Shown here one piece after another: positions 35,319 through 44,029 of a stretch of 64,000 nt of DNA. Both the position numbers and the translations under genes were made by a program. This stretch comes from Ectothiorhodospiraceae bacterium (lineage in GTDB: Bacteria > Pseudomonadota > Gammaproteobacteria > Nitrococcales > Aquisalimonadaceae). The notes under the pieces are model-generated. The model was not told where the DNA came from. It did not search any database and was given only the letters and a program-made list of their open reading frames with translations. How positions within the stretch are numbered: position 1 is the first letter of the stretch; every line of letters begins with the position of its first letter. The DNA lies in contig JAFIFU010000001.1 in the NCBI GenBank assembly GCA_020831885.1, positions 1 through 64,000 of the forward strand. Direction: 5' to 3'.

Positions 35319-35888
35319 ATGGAACCTGCTTATCTCATCGCTGGAGCCGTGGTGCTGGGGCTGCTCGCGTTGTTCCTGCTGGTGCGTCGTCGTCGCGGCG
35401 CCGGGGGGAGGCGCGGGCGGCTCCGTGTTCGTCTGCGTCCAGTGCTCGATCAGTCCGGGCTCTCCTGGTACCGCCTGCTGCAGCGGGCGTTGCCCGCATA
35501 CCTGGTCTTGCCCGGGGTGAGCTTCTCCGCCTTTCTCCAGCCCCCGGAAACGGCCTCCGGGCGGGACGCTGCGGGGGAAGAGGGTCTGCGTGCCCATACC
35601 GCGGACTTCCTGATCTGCGACCCGCAGGCGCGGCCGGTGGCCGTTGTCATGCTGGGGGACGACAGCAGTGCCGCGGTTGCGGACCTGTTGCGGGAGGCCG
35701 CCATCCCCCTGTTGCGTTATCGACGTGAAACGCTGGCCGGAGAACAGGAGATTCGGGATACCCTGCACGATCTGGAATCCCTCGGCCGACTGGCCAGCCA
35801 TCTCACCGGTGACGAGGTTGCGGTGGATCCGCCGGAAAGGCCCGGGCCGGTATCCGGTGGTCGGGAACGGAAGGAACCCAGGCTCTGA
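35319..35888 (+). CDS. Membrane-anchored DUF2726 protein
   Basis: A 189-residue protein. One N-terminal membrane helix (EPAYLIAGAVVLGLLALFLL) is followed by a basic stretch and a DUF2726 domain, a nuclease-like fold: LLQRALPAYLVLPGVSFSAFL and DFLICDPQARPVAVVML. The start ATG at 35319 has a GAGGG site upstream. The function is unknown; the active-site residues of the restriction-endonuclease-like fold (D and the following acidic residues) appear present. Overlapping longer frames extend into the previous gene and are not favoured. Confidence 0.78.
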   Translation: MEPAYLIAGAVVLGLLALFLLVRRRRGAGGRRGRLRVRLRPVLDQSGLSWYRLLQRALPAYLVLPGVSFSAFLQPPETASGRDAAGEEGLRAHTADFLICDPQARPVAVVMLGDDSSAAVADLLREAAIPLLRYRRETLAGEQEIRDTLHDLESLGRLASHLTGDEVAVDPPERPGPVSGGRERKEPRL

Positions 35889-35913
35889 CCGGAACGGCAT
35901 CCGTTCACACGAA

Positions 35914-35925
35914 GGAAGCGCTGAT
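35914..35925 (+). repeat. GGAAGCGCTGAT short repeat, copy 2
   Basis: One of three occurrences of GGAAGCGCTGA(C/T) that follow gene ends in this window (others at 22849 and 39578). Located 25 bases after the DUF2726 stop and just before the stop of the convergent dehydrogenase gene. Confidence 0.4.
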
Positions 35926-35932
35926 CGATTCC

Positions 35933-36883
35933 CTAACGAACCACGCGCACCGGTTGCCCGGCCCGCCAGGCGCGAATGTTCTCCGCCAGTTGCTGCAGGA
36001 TGCGTTGCCGTGCCTCGCGACTGCCCCAGGCAGAGTGCGGGGTCACGATCAGATTGGGAATATCCGGCTCCAGCAGCGGGTTTCCGTCTCTCGGCGGTTC
36101 CTCCGTGAGCACATCGAAGCCGGCGCCCCCCAGGTGCCCGGCGCGGAGCGAATCCGCGAGCGCGGATTCGTCCACCAGACCGCCACGGGCGGTGTTGATC
36201 AGCAGGGTGCCCGGTCGCATGCGCGCCAGTTCCTCGGTACCGATCAGGTTCCGGGTGTGCTCGGTGAGGGGGCAATGCAGGCTCAGCACGTCCACCCGGG
36301 GAAGCAGATCCGCCAGCGGGACCCGCTCCTGCTGGGGCTGTCCGCCGGGGCGCTGTGCCACCAGCACACGCATGCCGAAGGCCTTGCCCAGTTCCGCGGT
36401 CCGTTTGCCCAGGGTGCCGTAGCCGACGATTCCCAGCGTCTTTCCGTGCAGTTCCCGGATGGGGTAGTCCAGCAGGCAGAACTGCTGGCTGCGCCCCCAG
36501 TCGCCGGCCTGCACGGCCCTGTGATAGTCCAGAAGCCGGGTGCTGAGTGCGAGCATCAGCATAATGGCGTGCTGGGCCACGGAATTGGTGCCGTAGGCGC
36601 GACTGTTGACCACGGTGATGCCCAACTCCCGGCAGGCCGCCAGGTCAATGTTATTGACCCCCGTCGCCACCACGCAGATGAGCGTGGGACGGGTCGACTC
36701 CAGCGTGTTCCGGTCCAGGTGTACCTTGTTGACGATCACGATGGGAAAGCCGGCCATCCGCGCCGCCGCCTGCTCCGGGGTGGTGCGCTGATGGCAGACC
36801 AGGGTTTCCACCACCTGCTCCACTTCACCCAGGTCCAGGCCATCACCCATGGAGGCCAGATCCAGAAACACCGCCTTCGCCAT
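35933..36883 (-). CDS. D-2-hydroxyacid dehydrogenase, probable glycerate dehydrogenase/hydroxypyruvate reductase
   Basis: A 316-residue NAD(P)-dependent enzyme. Motifs: NAD-binding GIVGYGTLGKRTAELG, catalytic Arg in NTARGGLVDE, Glu in EEPPRDGNPLL, and His in TPHSAWGS. It fits the HprA (glycerate dehydrogenase) family, which reduces hydroxypyruvate to D-glycerate, but the substrate is not certain; D-lactate or 2-ketoacid reductases are close relatives. The start is the ATG at 36883 with GAGGA upstream. Divergent from dusB. Confidence 0.85.
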   Translation of the reverse strand: MAKAVFLDLASMGDGLDLGEVEQVVETLVCHQRTTPEQAAARMAGFPIVIVNKVHLDRNTLESTRPTLICVVATGVNNIDLAACRELGITVVNSRAYGTNSVAQHAIMLMLALSTRLLDYHRAVQAGDWGRSQQFCLLDYPIRELHGKTLGIVGYGTLGKRTAELGKAFGMRVLVAQRPGGQPQQERVPLADLLPRVDVLSLHCPLTEHTRNLIGTEELARMRPGTLLINTARGGLVDESALADSLRAGHLGGAGFDVLTEEPPRDGNPLLEPDIPNLIVTPHSAWGSREARQRILQQLAENIRAWRAGQPVRVVR

Positions 36884-37112
36884 GGTTGCTTGTCCTCGCT
36901 TTGTCGTGGTGCCGTGTGAAGTCACCGGGCCTTACGCAGTCCGACCGGATACCGGTAAGATGCCGGTTTCTCGGAGCCGGCGGGCCAGCGGTGTGGCGCG
37001 CACCTGCCGTGGAATAACCATAGCCGCCGCCGGGGCTTGCTGGTGAACCGCCCGACAGCGCCGGGCCATGGCAACACTGTCTGAAAGGTTAGTCGTCACG
37101 GGTTCTGCCGTC

Positions 37113-38120
37113 ATGCGTATCGCGAACCATGAACTCCCCAACAACCTGGCGCTGGCTCCCATGGCGGGCGTGACCGACCGGCCGTTCCGCATGCTGTGCA
37201 AAGCGCTGGGGGCGGGTATGGCCGCATCCGAGATGGTGACGTCCAATCCGGCGCTACGCAACAGCCGCAAGTCGCAGCTCAAGGCCGATCACCGTGGCGA
37301 ACCGGAGCCCCGTATCATCCAGATCGCCGGTGCGGATCCGGGCTGGATGGCTGATGCGGCCCGCCATAACGTCGGTCATGGTGCCCAGATCATCGATATC
37401 AATATGGGCTGTCCGGCGAAAAAGGTCTGTAACCGGGCCGCCGGCTCAGCCCTGCTGTCCGATGAGGGTCTGGTGCGGGAAATCCTTCAGGCGACGGTGG
37501 AGGCGGTGCCGGTGCCCGTCACGCTGAAGATCCGCACCGGGCCCTCGCCCGAGTGCCGCAATGGCGTCCGCATTGCCGAAATCGCGCAGGCCCAGGGTAT
37601 CCAGGCGCTGGCTGTGCACGGCCGCACCCGGGCCGATGCCTACCGGGGCCGGGCCGAGTACGACACCATCCGGGATATCTGCAGGGCCGTTACCATTCCG
37701 GTGCTGGCGAACGGGGATATCGGCTCGCCGGAACAGGCCGCCCGGGTGCTGGAGTACACCCGGGCCGACGGTGTGATGATCGGCCGGGCGGCCCAGGGCC
37801 GGCCCTGGCTGTTCCGCGAGATCGGCCATTACCTGGAGACCGGCTGCCGGCTGCCGTCTCCACCGCTGGCGGAGATCCGACGGATCATGCTGGGCCATCT
37901 GCGGGAATTGCACGCGTTCTACGGCGAGCATCAGGGTGTGCGGGTGGCGCGCAAGCACATCGGCTGGTACCTGTCGGCGCAGCCCGGGGGCGAGTCCATG
38001 CGGCGGAGGCTGGTCCGGGTTGACTCCGCCACGGAACAGCTTGCTCTTGTGGAAGCCTGTTTCACTACGCTGGAACGTGACGGCGCTGTAGCGACAGCCA
38101 GGCGTGCACTGTCAGCGTAA
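37113..38120 (+). CDS. dusB: tRNA-dihydrouridine synthase B
   Basis: A 335-residue FMN enzyme that reduces uridine at position 17 of tRNAs. The DusB marks are LAPMAGVTDRPFR, INMGCPAKKVCN (the active-site Cys), VHGRTRADAYRGRAEYD, and GRAAQGRPWLF. The start ATG at 37113 follows a weak site. In most gammaproteobacteria dusB is followed by fis and often purH; here it is followed on the other strand by an EamA transporter whose 3' end overlaps it by 56 bases. Confidence 0.92.
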   Translation: MRIANHELPNNLALAPMAGVTDRPFRMLCKALGAGMAASEMVTSNPALRNSRKSQLKADHRGEPEPRIIQIAGADPGWMADAARHNVGHGAQIIDINMGCPAKKVCNRAAGSALLSDEGLVREILQATVEAVPVPVTLKIRTGPSPECRNGVRIAEIAQAQGIQALAVHGRTRADAYRGRAEYDTIRDICRAVTIPVLANGDIGSPEQAARVLEYTRADGVMIGRAAQGRPWLFREIGHYLETGCRLPSPPLAEIRRIMLGHLRELHAFYGEHQGVRVARKHIGWYLSAQPGGESMRRRLVRVDSATEQLALVEACFTTLERDGAVATARRALSA

Positions 38121-38949
38121 GCAGGATCAGTCCGCCGCCCAGGAGCGTGGCCGGTGGTGGTTCCTCCCCCAGGAGCAACCAGACCCACCAGGTGCCCAGC
38201 ACCGTCTCCACCAGCAGGAACAGTGACACCTCGGCCGACGGCAGATAGCGGGTGGCCTCGCCCATCAGCGCCAGGGCCAGGGGCATCTGCACCAGCCCCA
38301 TCACGGCCAGCCAGAACAGGCTCATGCCGGGCACCTGCAGCGGAGCGGAAAACCCGGCCGCCACAAGGCAGGCGATGAGACCACCGCCGGCAACCACCGC
38401 GAGCCGGTCCACCCCCGCCGACCGGCGTAGCAGCGTCAGGTTGGCGCCCACGGTGAAAGCGGCCAGCAGGGCATAAAGATCCCCGAGCCAGCCACCGAAG
38501 CCCAAGGAGCCGGCAAAGACAATGAGAATGCCGCCGATGCAGACGGCCATGGCCAGCCAGGTGCGCACCGGAACCCATTCCCGTAGGAAAACGCCGGACA
38601 GCAGAGCGGCGAACAGGGGTGCGGCGGCCAGGATGACCACCACGTTGGCCACACGGGTATTGAGTACCGCAAGCACGAACAGCATCAGGGTCAGGGCAAA
38701 GCCTACGGCGCTGATGCCGGCGGGCCAGCCACCGCTTGTCAGTTCCTGCCAGGTCCAGCGGCGGCGGAGCAGGCGCAGCGCCAGGGTCAGCGACAGGGCC
38801 ATGAACAGGCCGCGCCAGAAGATCACGTCCCAGGGGCCGGCCACGGCCAGCCTCACCAGGAGTGCGTCGAAGCTGAGCACGGTGGTGCCCAGGGCGGCCA
38901 GCATGATACCGCGGCGGTGATCCGTGATCCTGTTCAGCGTGCTGGACAA
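38065..38949 (-). CDS. EamA/DMT-family transporter
   Basis: A 294-residue integral membrane protein with about ten predicted helices and two EamA repeats (N-terminal near residues 14-140 and C-terminal near 155-285). Members export amino acids or metabolites; substrate not predictable. It converges with dusB and the two coding regions overlap by 56 bases. Starts near MSSTLNRITDHRRG. The next gene is divergent. Confidence 0.85.
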   Translation of the reverse strand: MSSTLNRITDHRRGIMLAALGTTVLSFDALLVRLAVAGPWDVIFWRGLFMALSLTLALRLLRRRWTWQELTSGGWPAGISAVGFALTLMLFVLAVLNTRVANVVVILAAAPLFAALLSGVFLREWVPVRTWLAMAVCIGGILIVFAGSLGFGGWLGDLYALLAAFTVGANLTLLRRSAGVDRLAVVAGGGLIACLVAAGFSAPLQVPGMSLFWLAVMGLVQMPLALALMGEATRYLPSAEVSLFLLVETVLGTWWVWLLLGEEPPPATLLGGGLILLTLTVHAWLSLQRRHVPA

Positions 38950-39076
38950 GAGGGGGCTCCCTGCAAGCCGGTCCGGACCCCAGTTTAGGGGAGAGGCCGT
39001 TTCCCGTCAGGGCCTCCGTGCAGCGACGGCTTCGCCTTTCACCCGGCAGCGGATTGCCGGACAATAGGCTCCCCTG

Positions 39077-39577
39077 GTGGGCGGTCTGGTTGTTGGATTC
39101 GTGATTCAGCTTGTTGTCGCACTGGCCCTGGTCGGGCTGATCATCTACCTCCTGGGTGGGCACCGCCTCCCGTGGGTGCGCCGGCGCGGGCGCACCCTGC
39201 TGATCTGGTTGGCGGTGATCTTCCTGGTGATGATGCTGGTCACCGGCCGGCTGCACTGGATCAGCGGGCTGATCATGGGGGCCGTGCTGGGCATCGCCAA
39301 ACTGATACCCCTGCTTTCCTACGTTCCGCTCCTGCGTCGTCTGATGGGCAAGGAGCCGCCGGGCGATGGCCGTGGGGATCAGCGTATGCCGGAACGCCCG
39401 GGGCAGATGTCCCGGGAAGAGGCCTGCTCCGTACTGGGCGTTCCGCCGGACGCCGACCGGGAAACCATCATCGCCGCCCATCGCCGCTTGATCCAGAAGC
39501 TGCATCCGGACCGGGGTGGCTCGGACTTTCTGGCCAGTCGGGTTAACGAGGCCAAGCGACGCCTGCTGGAGCGGTAG
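39077..39577 (+). CDS. Membrane-anchored J-domain (DnaJ-like) protein
   Basis: A 166-residue protein with a GTG start at 39077. Two hydrophobic segments occupy about residues 5-25 and 40-60, followed by a C-terminal J domain (SREEACSVLGVPPDADRE and the essential HPD in KLHPDRGG). It would recruit DnaK to the inner membrane; similar proteins (DjlA/TIM14-like) exist, but the client is unknown. The stop codon is followed by a GGGAAGCGCTGAT repeat. lipA lies 72 bases downstream. Confidence 0.82.
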   Translation: MGGLVVGFVIQLVVALALVGLIIYLLGGHRLPWVRRRGRTLLIWLAVIFLVMMLVTGRLHWISGLIMGAVLGIAKLIPLLSYVPLLRRLMGKEPPGDGRGDQRMPERPGQMSREEACSVLGVPPDADRETIIAAHRRLIQKLHPDRGGSDFLASRVNEAKRRLLER

Positions 39578-39589
39578 GGAAGCGCTGAT
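39578..39589 (+). repeat. GGAAGCGCTGAT short repeat, copy 3
   Basis: Starts inside the J-domain gene's stop codon region; same core as the copies near 22849 and 35914. No inverted partner is seen here. Confidence 0.4.
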
Positions 39590-39649
39590 AATTTACTCGG
39601 AGGCGGTGCTCCGTCACACTGTCATTCCCCGGAACGAGGACGGTCACAC

Positions 39650-40651
39650 ATGCGCCGATTGCAGGATATTCCGGTTGTCGTGGAAAGCGGCACCAAGTTC
39701 AAGACCGAGCAGGGCTTCCGCGCCATCAAGAACGGGGTCAAGCGCAACCCGGATGCGCCGCCGGTGCCCCGGGGCGACAAGCCGCGTTGGCTGCGGGCGA
39801 AGATGCCAAGCGGGCCCGGTTACAACGCGGTGAAGCGCAATGTGAAGGAGCACCGTCTTTCCACGGTGTGCGAGGAATCCATGTGCCCCAATATCGGCGA
39901 GTGCTGGAATGCGGGCACGGCCACGATCATGCTGATGGGTTCGGTATGCACGCGTGCCTGTCGCTTCTGCGCCGTGGATACGGGCAATCCAAGAGGCTGG
40001 CTCGATCCGGAGGAGCCCAGGAACACGGCGGACGCGGTCCGGATCATGGGCCTGGGCTATGTGGTTCTGACTTCGGTGGACCGGGATGATCTGCCCGACG
40101 GCGGAGCCGGTCATTACGCGGACTGCATCCGCGCGGTGAAAGCGATGAACCCGGAGACCGCCGTGGAAGCCCTGACGCCGGATTTCCAGGGGCGGCTTGG
40201 CGACGTGGAGACGGTGGTGGACGCCGGGCTGGACGTGTTCGCGCAGAATGTGGAAACCGTCCGTCGCCTGACCCATGTGGTGCGGGATCCCCGCGCCACC
40301 TACGAGCAAACCCTGGCGGTGCTGGCCCACGCCAAGCGCCACCGCCCGGAGGTGCTGACCAAGACCAGCCTGATGCTGGGTCTGGGCGAGACCGATGCGG
40401 AGATCCGGGAGGTTTTGCAGGATCTGAAGGAGGCCCGGGTGGATATCGTCACCTTCGGCCAGTACTTGCGGCCGACGGTGAACCATCTGCCGGTGGAGCG
40501 TTTCGTCACGCCGGAACAGTTTGCGGAATACCGCCGCTGGGGGCTGGACATGGGCTTTGTGGAGGTGGTGTCCGGCCCGTTGGTGCGTTCCAGCTACCGG
40601 GCGGACCAGGTGCTGCAGAAGAACAACGTCGGTTTGGGCAGCACAGGGTAG
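39650..40651 (+). CDS. lipA: Lipoyl synthase (radical SAM)
   Basis: A 333-residue enzyme that inserts two sulfur atoms into octanoyl groups on lipoyl domains. Both clusters' cysteines are present: the auxiliary cluster C74/C79/C85 (in [12 protein letters not shown]) and the radical [11 protein letters not shown] with C100/C104/C107. The serine ligand motif RSSYRADQ near the C terminus is intact. A promoter was not identified in the 72-base gap. lipB, its usual neighbour, is not present in the window. Confidence 0.95.
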   Translation: MRRLQDIPVVVESGTKFKTEQGFRAIKNGVKRNPDAPPVPRGDKPRWLRAKMPSGPGYNAVKRNVKEHRLSTVCEESMCPNIGECWNAGTATIMLMGSVCTRACRFCAVDTGNPRGWLDPEEPRNTADAVRIMGLGYVVLTSVDRDDLPDGGAGHYADCIRAVKAMNPETAVEALTPDFQGRLGDVETVVDAGLDVFAQNVETVRRLTHVVRDPRATYEQTLAVLAHAKRHRPEVLTKTSLMLGLGETDAEIREVLQDLKEARVDIVTFGQYLRPTVNHLPVERFVTPEQFAEYRRWGLDMGFVEVVSGPLVRSSYRADQVLQKNNVGLGSTG

Positions 40652-40705
40652 CGGCTTTCCCGGATTCCCGTTCTGTTCGTGGCTGTGGTACGGGGCCATG
40701 CCCGG

Positions 40706-40717
40706 GGCTCCGGAGCC
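40706..40717. terminator. Palindrome between lipA and sohB
   Basis: GGCTCCGGAGCC followed by GTTTGTT lies between the two convergent genes. The stem would be short (4-5 bp), so it is a weak terminator candidate. Confidence 0.3.
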
Positions 40718-40738
40718 GTTTGTTACCCTCAGTCTCCG

Positions 40739-41725
40739 TCAGAAACGGCTCAGCAGCCGTTCCAGACTGTTCTCCACCGCCAGCGTCAGCCGCTTGCTCA
40801 TGGGCTGTTTGCGCCGGTAGGTGATCTGGTAGAGGTCCGCCTCCTCCGCCAGCTCCATCAGTAAATCGTCGCTGGTTCGCAGGCTGTCCACCAGGTTCAG
40901 TTCCAGCGCCCGCTCTCCGAACCAGTGTTCCCCGGTCGCCACCCGGTCCAGGTCCAACTGAGGGCGGTAACGCTGCACATAGCCCTTGAACAGGGCGTGG
41001 GTGTCTTCCAGTTCCTGGCGGAACTTCTGTCGTCCCTCCTCGGTGTTTTCCCCGAACACGGTCAGTGTGCGTTTGTACTGCCCGGCCGTGTGCAGTTCCA
41101 TGTCCACGTCGTGCCTTTTCAGCAGTCGGTGCAGATTGGGAATCTGGGCCACCACACCGATGGAGCCCACCACGGCGAAGGGCGCCGCTTGGATGTGCTG
41201 GGCAACGGCTGCCATCAGGTAGCCCCCGCTGGCAGCCACTTTGTCCACCGCCACGGTCAACGGGATCTCGCGATCCCGGATGCGGGCCAGTTGCGAAGCC
41301 GCCAGGCCGTAGCCGTGGACCAGGCCACCGGCGCTCTCCAGCCGGACCACCACCCGGTCCCGTTTCGGGTCGGCGAGGGTGAGCAGGGCGGTGATCTCCT
41401 CCCGCAGATTGTCCACCCGCGTGGCACGGATATCGCCATGGAACTCCAGCACGAACACCCGGGGGCGTCCGTCGCGCCGCTGCTTCTCGGCCTTCTTCCG
41501 TTGCCGGTGCATACCGCGGAACTGTTTGCGCCCCATCAGGGAACGGCGCAGTGTCAGCTCCATGTCGCGGAAGCGCTGGTTGAGCTTCCGCACGATCAGC
41601 TGTTCCCGCTCCCGTTCGCGCCCGCGCCCGGCCAGCCCCATCAGAATGGCCGCGACCACAAGGATGGCCAACGCAATGGTCAGGGTCTTGGCCAGAAACA
41701 GGCCATAGTCCAACATCAGTTCCAT
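40739..41725 (-). CDS. sohB: Peptidase SohB (S49 family)
   Basis: A 328-residue inner-membrane serine peptidase. The N terminus has one membrane anchor (LAKTLTIALAILVVAAILM). The catalytic block VDKVAASGGYLMAAVA (Ser of ASGGY) and GSIGVVAQIPNL match SppA/SohB proteases that cleave signal peptides and other membrane fragments. The start is the ATG at 41725 with GGAGG five bases upstream. It converges with lipA and diverges from a small gene. Confidence 0.92.
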   Translation of the reverse strand: MELMLDYGLFLAKTLTIALAILVVAAILMGLAGRGREREREQLIVRKLNQRFRDMELTLRRSLMGRKQFRGMHRQRKKAEKQRRDGRPRVFVLEFHGDIRATRVDNLREEITALLTLADPKRDRVVVRLESAGGLVHGYGLAASQLARIRDREIPLTVAVDKVAASGGYLMAAVAQHIQAAPFAVVGSIGVVAQIPNLHRLLKRHDVDMELHTAGQYKRTLTVFGENTEEGRQKFRQELEDTHALFKGYVQRYRPQLDLDRVATGEHWFGERALELNLVDSLRTSDDLLMELAEEADLYQITYRRKQPMSKRLTLAVENSLERLLSRF

Positions 41726-41759
41726 GAAGCCTCCGGCACTATCGGACAGGGGTGACAGG

Positions 41760-42035
41760 GTGGAGTTTATCCAGTTCCAGGGCAAGAACACACTGAGCCT
41801 GCGTCAGCTCGACAGGCTGAACGGCGTGGTCAAGGGCACCACATTTCGCCGCTTTCGCGCCCTGGAAGCGGCACTGGTGGAAGGTCGTGACTATTTCCTG
41901 CTGGAGGCTCAGGAGCACGCCGACTTTCTGGACGACCTGCGCCAGCGTGGCCTGATCTACCCGTCCACGGTCAACTGCCTGCTCTTTACGGAAGCAGGGT
42001 ACCGGAAGCTGTTGGTGGGTTCTGACCGACCCTGA
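41760..42035 (+). CDS. Small ORF6N-like DNA-binding-type protein
   Basis: A 91-residue protein starting at GTG 41760, seven bases after AGGGG. The sequence VEFIQFQGKNTLSLRQLDRL, then GTTFRRFRALEAALVEG, DYFLLEA, and RGLIYPSTVNCLLFTEAGYR resembles the ORF6N/KilA-N-type N-terminal modules of phage antirepressors, which bind DNA. Whether it is a standalone cellular version or a phage remnant is unknown; no phage genes surround it. An ATG at 41724 in the same frame is less likely because it overlaps sohB. Confidence 0.62.
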   Translation: MEFIQFQGKNTLSLRQLDRLNGVVKGTTFRRFRALEAALVEGRDYFLLEAQEHADFLDDLRQRGLIYPSTVNCLLFTEAGYRKLLVGSDRP

Positions 42036-42089
42036 GCACGCTATGCCATAATAGCGGCCCATCGATGAGCCGTTGACTGATGGAGACGA

Positions 42090-43199
42090 ATGACACCCAG
42101 GGAACGCTATCAGGCCGATCTGGCCAGGCCCGACTTCGTTCATGACCCGGCCCAGGCGCAGGCGATCGAGGCGCTGCAGGCGTTGCACGACCGACTCTGT
42201 GCGCAGGTGTTTCAGGCACCGCGCCAGGCGGCGGGGATGGCGCGCCTGCTGAGCGTGTTCCGTCCGGCACCACAACCGGAGCCGTTGACCGGGCTTTACA
42301 TGTGGGGCGGTGTGGGCCGTGGCAAGACGTACCTCATGGATACGTTCTATGACTGCCTGCCGTTTCCGGAAAAGCGACGCATGCATTTCCACCGGTTCAT
42401 GCATCTGGTGCACGGGCAGTTGAAAGGTATCCGCGACCAGCAGGATCCGCTGAAGCTGGTTGCCCGTGATTTCGCGGCGGACACCCGGGTGCTGTGCTTC
42501 GACGAGTTCTTTGTCTCCGATATCACCGACGCCATGATACTGGCCGGTCTGCTGGAGGCCCTTTTTGACCTGGGCGTGACCCTGGTGGCCACCTCCAACA
42601 TTCCGCCGGAGGAGCTTTACAAGAACGGGTTGCAGCGGGAGCGGTTCCTGCCGGCCATCCGCCTCCTGCAGCAGCATACCCGGGTGCTGAACGTGGATGG
42701 CGGCACCGATTACCGCCTGCGTTACCTGGAGCAGGCCGAAATCTACCATGCGCCCCTGGACGCGGAGGCCGAGCGGGTGCTGGAGGAGGAATTCCGGCAG
42801 CTTGCACCGGAGGTGGGCAAGCGGGATTGCAGCATCACCATCGAGGGCCGCCGCATTCCGGTGCGGGCGCTGGCCGACGACCTGGTCTGGTTCGAGTTCC
42901 GGGACATCTGCGACGGCCCACGAAGCCAGACCGATTACATCGAGATCTCCCGGGAGTTCCACACGGTCTTCGTCGCGAATGTGCCGGTGCTGGATCAGAC
43001 CATGGAAAATCAGGCACGCCGCTTCATCAGCCTGGTGGACGAATTCTACGATCGCAACGTGAAACTGATCATCACAGCGGCCGCGGAGCCGGAGGAACTG
43101 TACCAGGGCTCGCGTTTGCGTTTCGAGTTCCAGCGCACCGTGAGCCGGCTCCGGGAAATGCAGTCCCGCGACTACCTGGCGCGTCCGCACCGCGCCTGA
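42090..43199 (+). CDS. zapE: Cell division ATPase ZapE (AFG1-like)
   Basis: A 369-residue P-loop ATPase. Walker A is WGGVGRGKTYLMD at about residues 71-83, with FFVSDITDAMI and VATSNIPPEELYKNGLQRERFLP as the AFG1-family signatures. E. coli ZapE binds FtsZ and is needed for division under stress. The ATG at 42090 lies after a GGAG site. A possible -10 (CATAAT) lies at 42046 but the -35 is unclear. Confidence 0.93.
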   Translation: MTPRERYQADLARPDFVHDPAQAQAIEALQALHDRLCAQVFQAPRQAAGMARLLSVFRPAPQPEPLTGLYMWGGVGRGKTYLMDTFYDCLPFPEKRRMHFHRFMHLVHGQLKGIRDQQDPLKLVARDFAADTRVLCFDEFFVSDITDAMILAGLLEALFDLGVTLVATSNIPPEELYKNGLQRERFLPAIRLLQQHTRVLNVDGGTDYRLRYLEQAEIYHAPLDAEAERVLEEEFRQLAPEVGKRDCSITIEGRRIPVRALADDLVWFEFRDICDGPRSQTDYIEISREFHTVFVANVPVLDQTMENQARRFISLVDEFYDRNVKLIITAAAEPEELYQGSRLRFEFQRTVSRLREMQSRDYLARPHRA

Positions 43200-43285
43200 A
43201 GGCGTGCTGGCCCATCAGGCGGCCCGGCGGCTAAAGTTGCATCAAGGACCGGCGGTCCGGCCATGTGACCGCGAGGAGGGATGCT

Positions 43286-44029
43286 GTGACTGAACTCAGG
43301 AAACGGATCATCGAAGCCCACGGCGGCGAGGCCCGCTGGCGTGCCGTTCAGCAGGTGATGGCCTGCGTGTCCATGGGGGGAATGGAGTTCACCTCCCGGT
43401 TTCAGGTTAACCCCCTCCGCAGCGTGGAACTGAGCATCCGGACGGCCAGCCCCGACGTGGCCTTCGCCGATTACCCCGCCTCCAGACAGGTTGCCCGCTT
43501 CCAGCCCAGCCGGGTCTGGGTCGAGGATGCGGGAGGCGGCGTTCTCATGGAGCGCACCGCCCCCGGAGCCGTGTTCCGCTCCCTGCGCCACTGGTTCCTC
43601 TGGGATACGCTGGATGTGGTCTACTATTGCGGAATGACGCTGTGGCAGGCGCTCTGTCTGCCGTTCAGCCTGTTGCGGTCCGGCTGTGAGCTGGAGGAGC
43701 TGGAGCCGGTGGACCTGGGGGATGAGCACCTGCAGCGGCTGCGTGTCGTATTGCCGGCCGACATCCCCAGCTTCGCCCCGGAACAGATCTTTCATGTTGA
43801 CGGGACGGGGCTTGTGCGGCGGGTGGATTATGCGCCGAACCTGTATGGTTCGTGGATGCGGGTGGCCCAACTCATGGATGGTTTCGAAACCGTGGATGGT
43901 CTCGTGCTGGCCACCCGAAGACGCATTCATGTGGCGTTACCCAATGGTGGGATCATGCCCGGAATCCCTTTGGGATGGATGGATCTCGACGATGTTGGGT
44001 TCGTGCAACAGCCGCCAGTGGATTCTTGA
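43286..44029 (+). CDS. Hypothetical protein, 247 residues
   Basis: GTG at 43286, seven bases after GAGGAGGG; a GTG at 43265 in the same frame is possible. The opening LRKRIIEAHGGEARWRAVQQV and the later beta-rich repeats (MEFTSRFQVNPLRSVELSI, DVAFADYPASRQVARFQPS) resemble uncharacterised lipid-binding-like proteins such as those with LolA/LolB-type barrels, but I cannot name the family. No signal peptide is evident. It converges with a histone deacetylase-type gene across the DnaA-box spacer. Confidence 0.72.
   Translation: MTELRKRIIEAHGGEARWRAVQQVMACVSMGGMEFTSRFQVNPLRSVELSIRTASPDVAFADYPASRQVARFQPSRVWVEDAGGGVLMERTAPGAVFRSLRHWFLWDTLDVVYYCGMTLWQALCLPFSLLRSGCELEELEPVDLGDEHLQRLRVVLPADIPSFAPEQIFHVDGTGLVRRVDYAPNLYGSWMRVAQLMDGFETVDGLVLATRRRIHVALPNGGIMPGIPLGWMDLDDVGFVQQPPVDS

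Noticed and set aside
39650-40651. lipA without an adjacent lipB as an anomaly
   Set aside because: lipB is often elsewhere in gammaproteobacterial genomes and the lipA gene itself is intact.
42046-42051. A possible -10 hexamer CATAAT upstream of zapE
   Set aside because: No matching -35 at suitable spacing, so no promoter is called.
43233-43258. TAAAG-like sequence upstream of the hypothetical gene at 43286 resembling a sigma-28 promoter
   Set aside because: The downstream GCCGATAA-type element is missing at the right distance.
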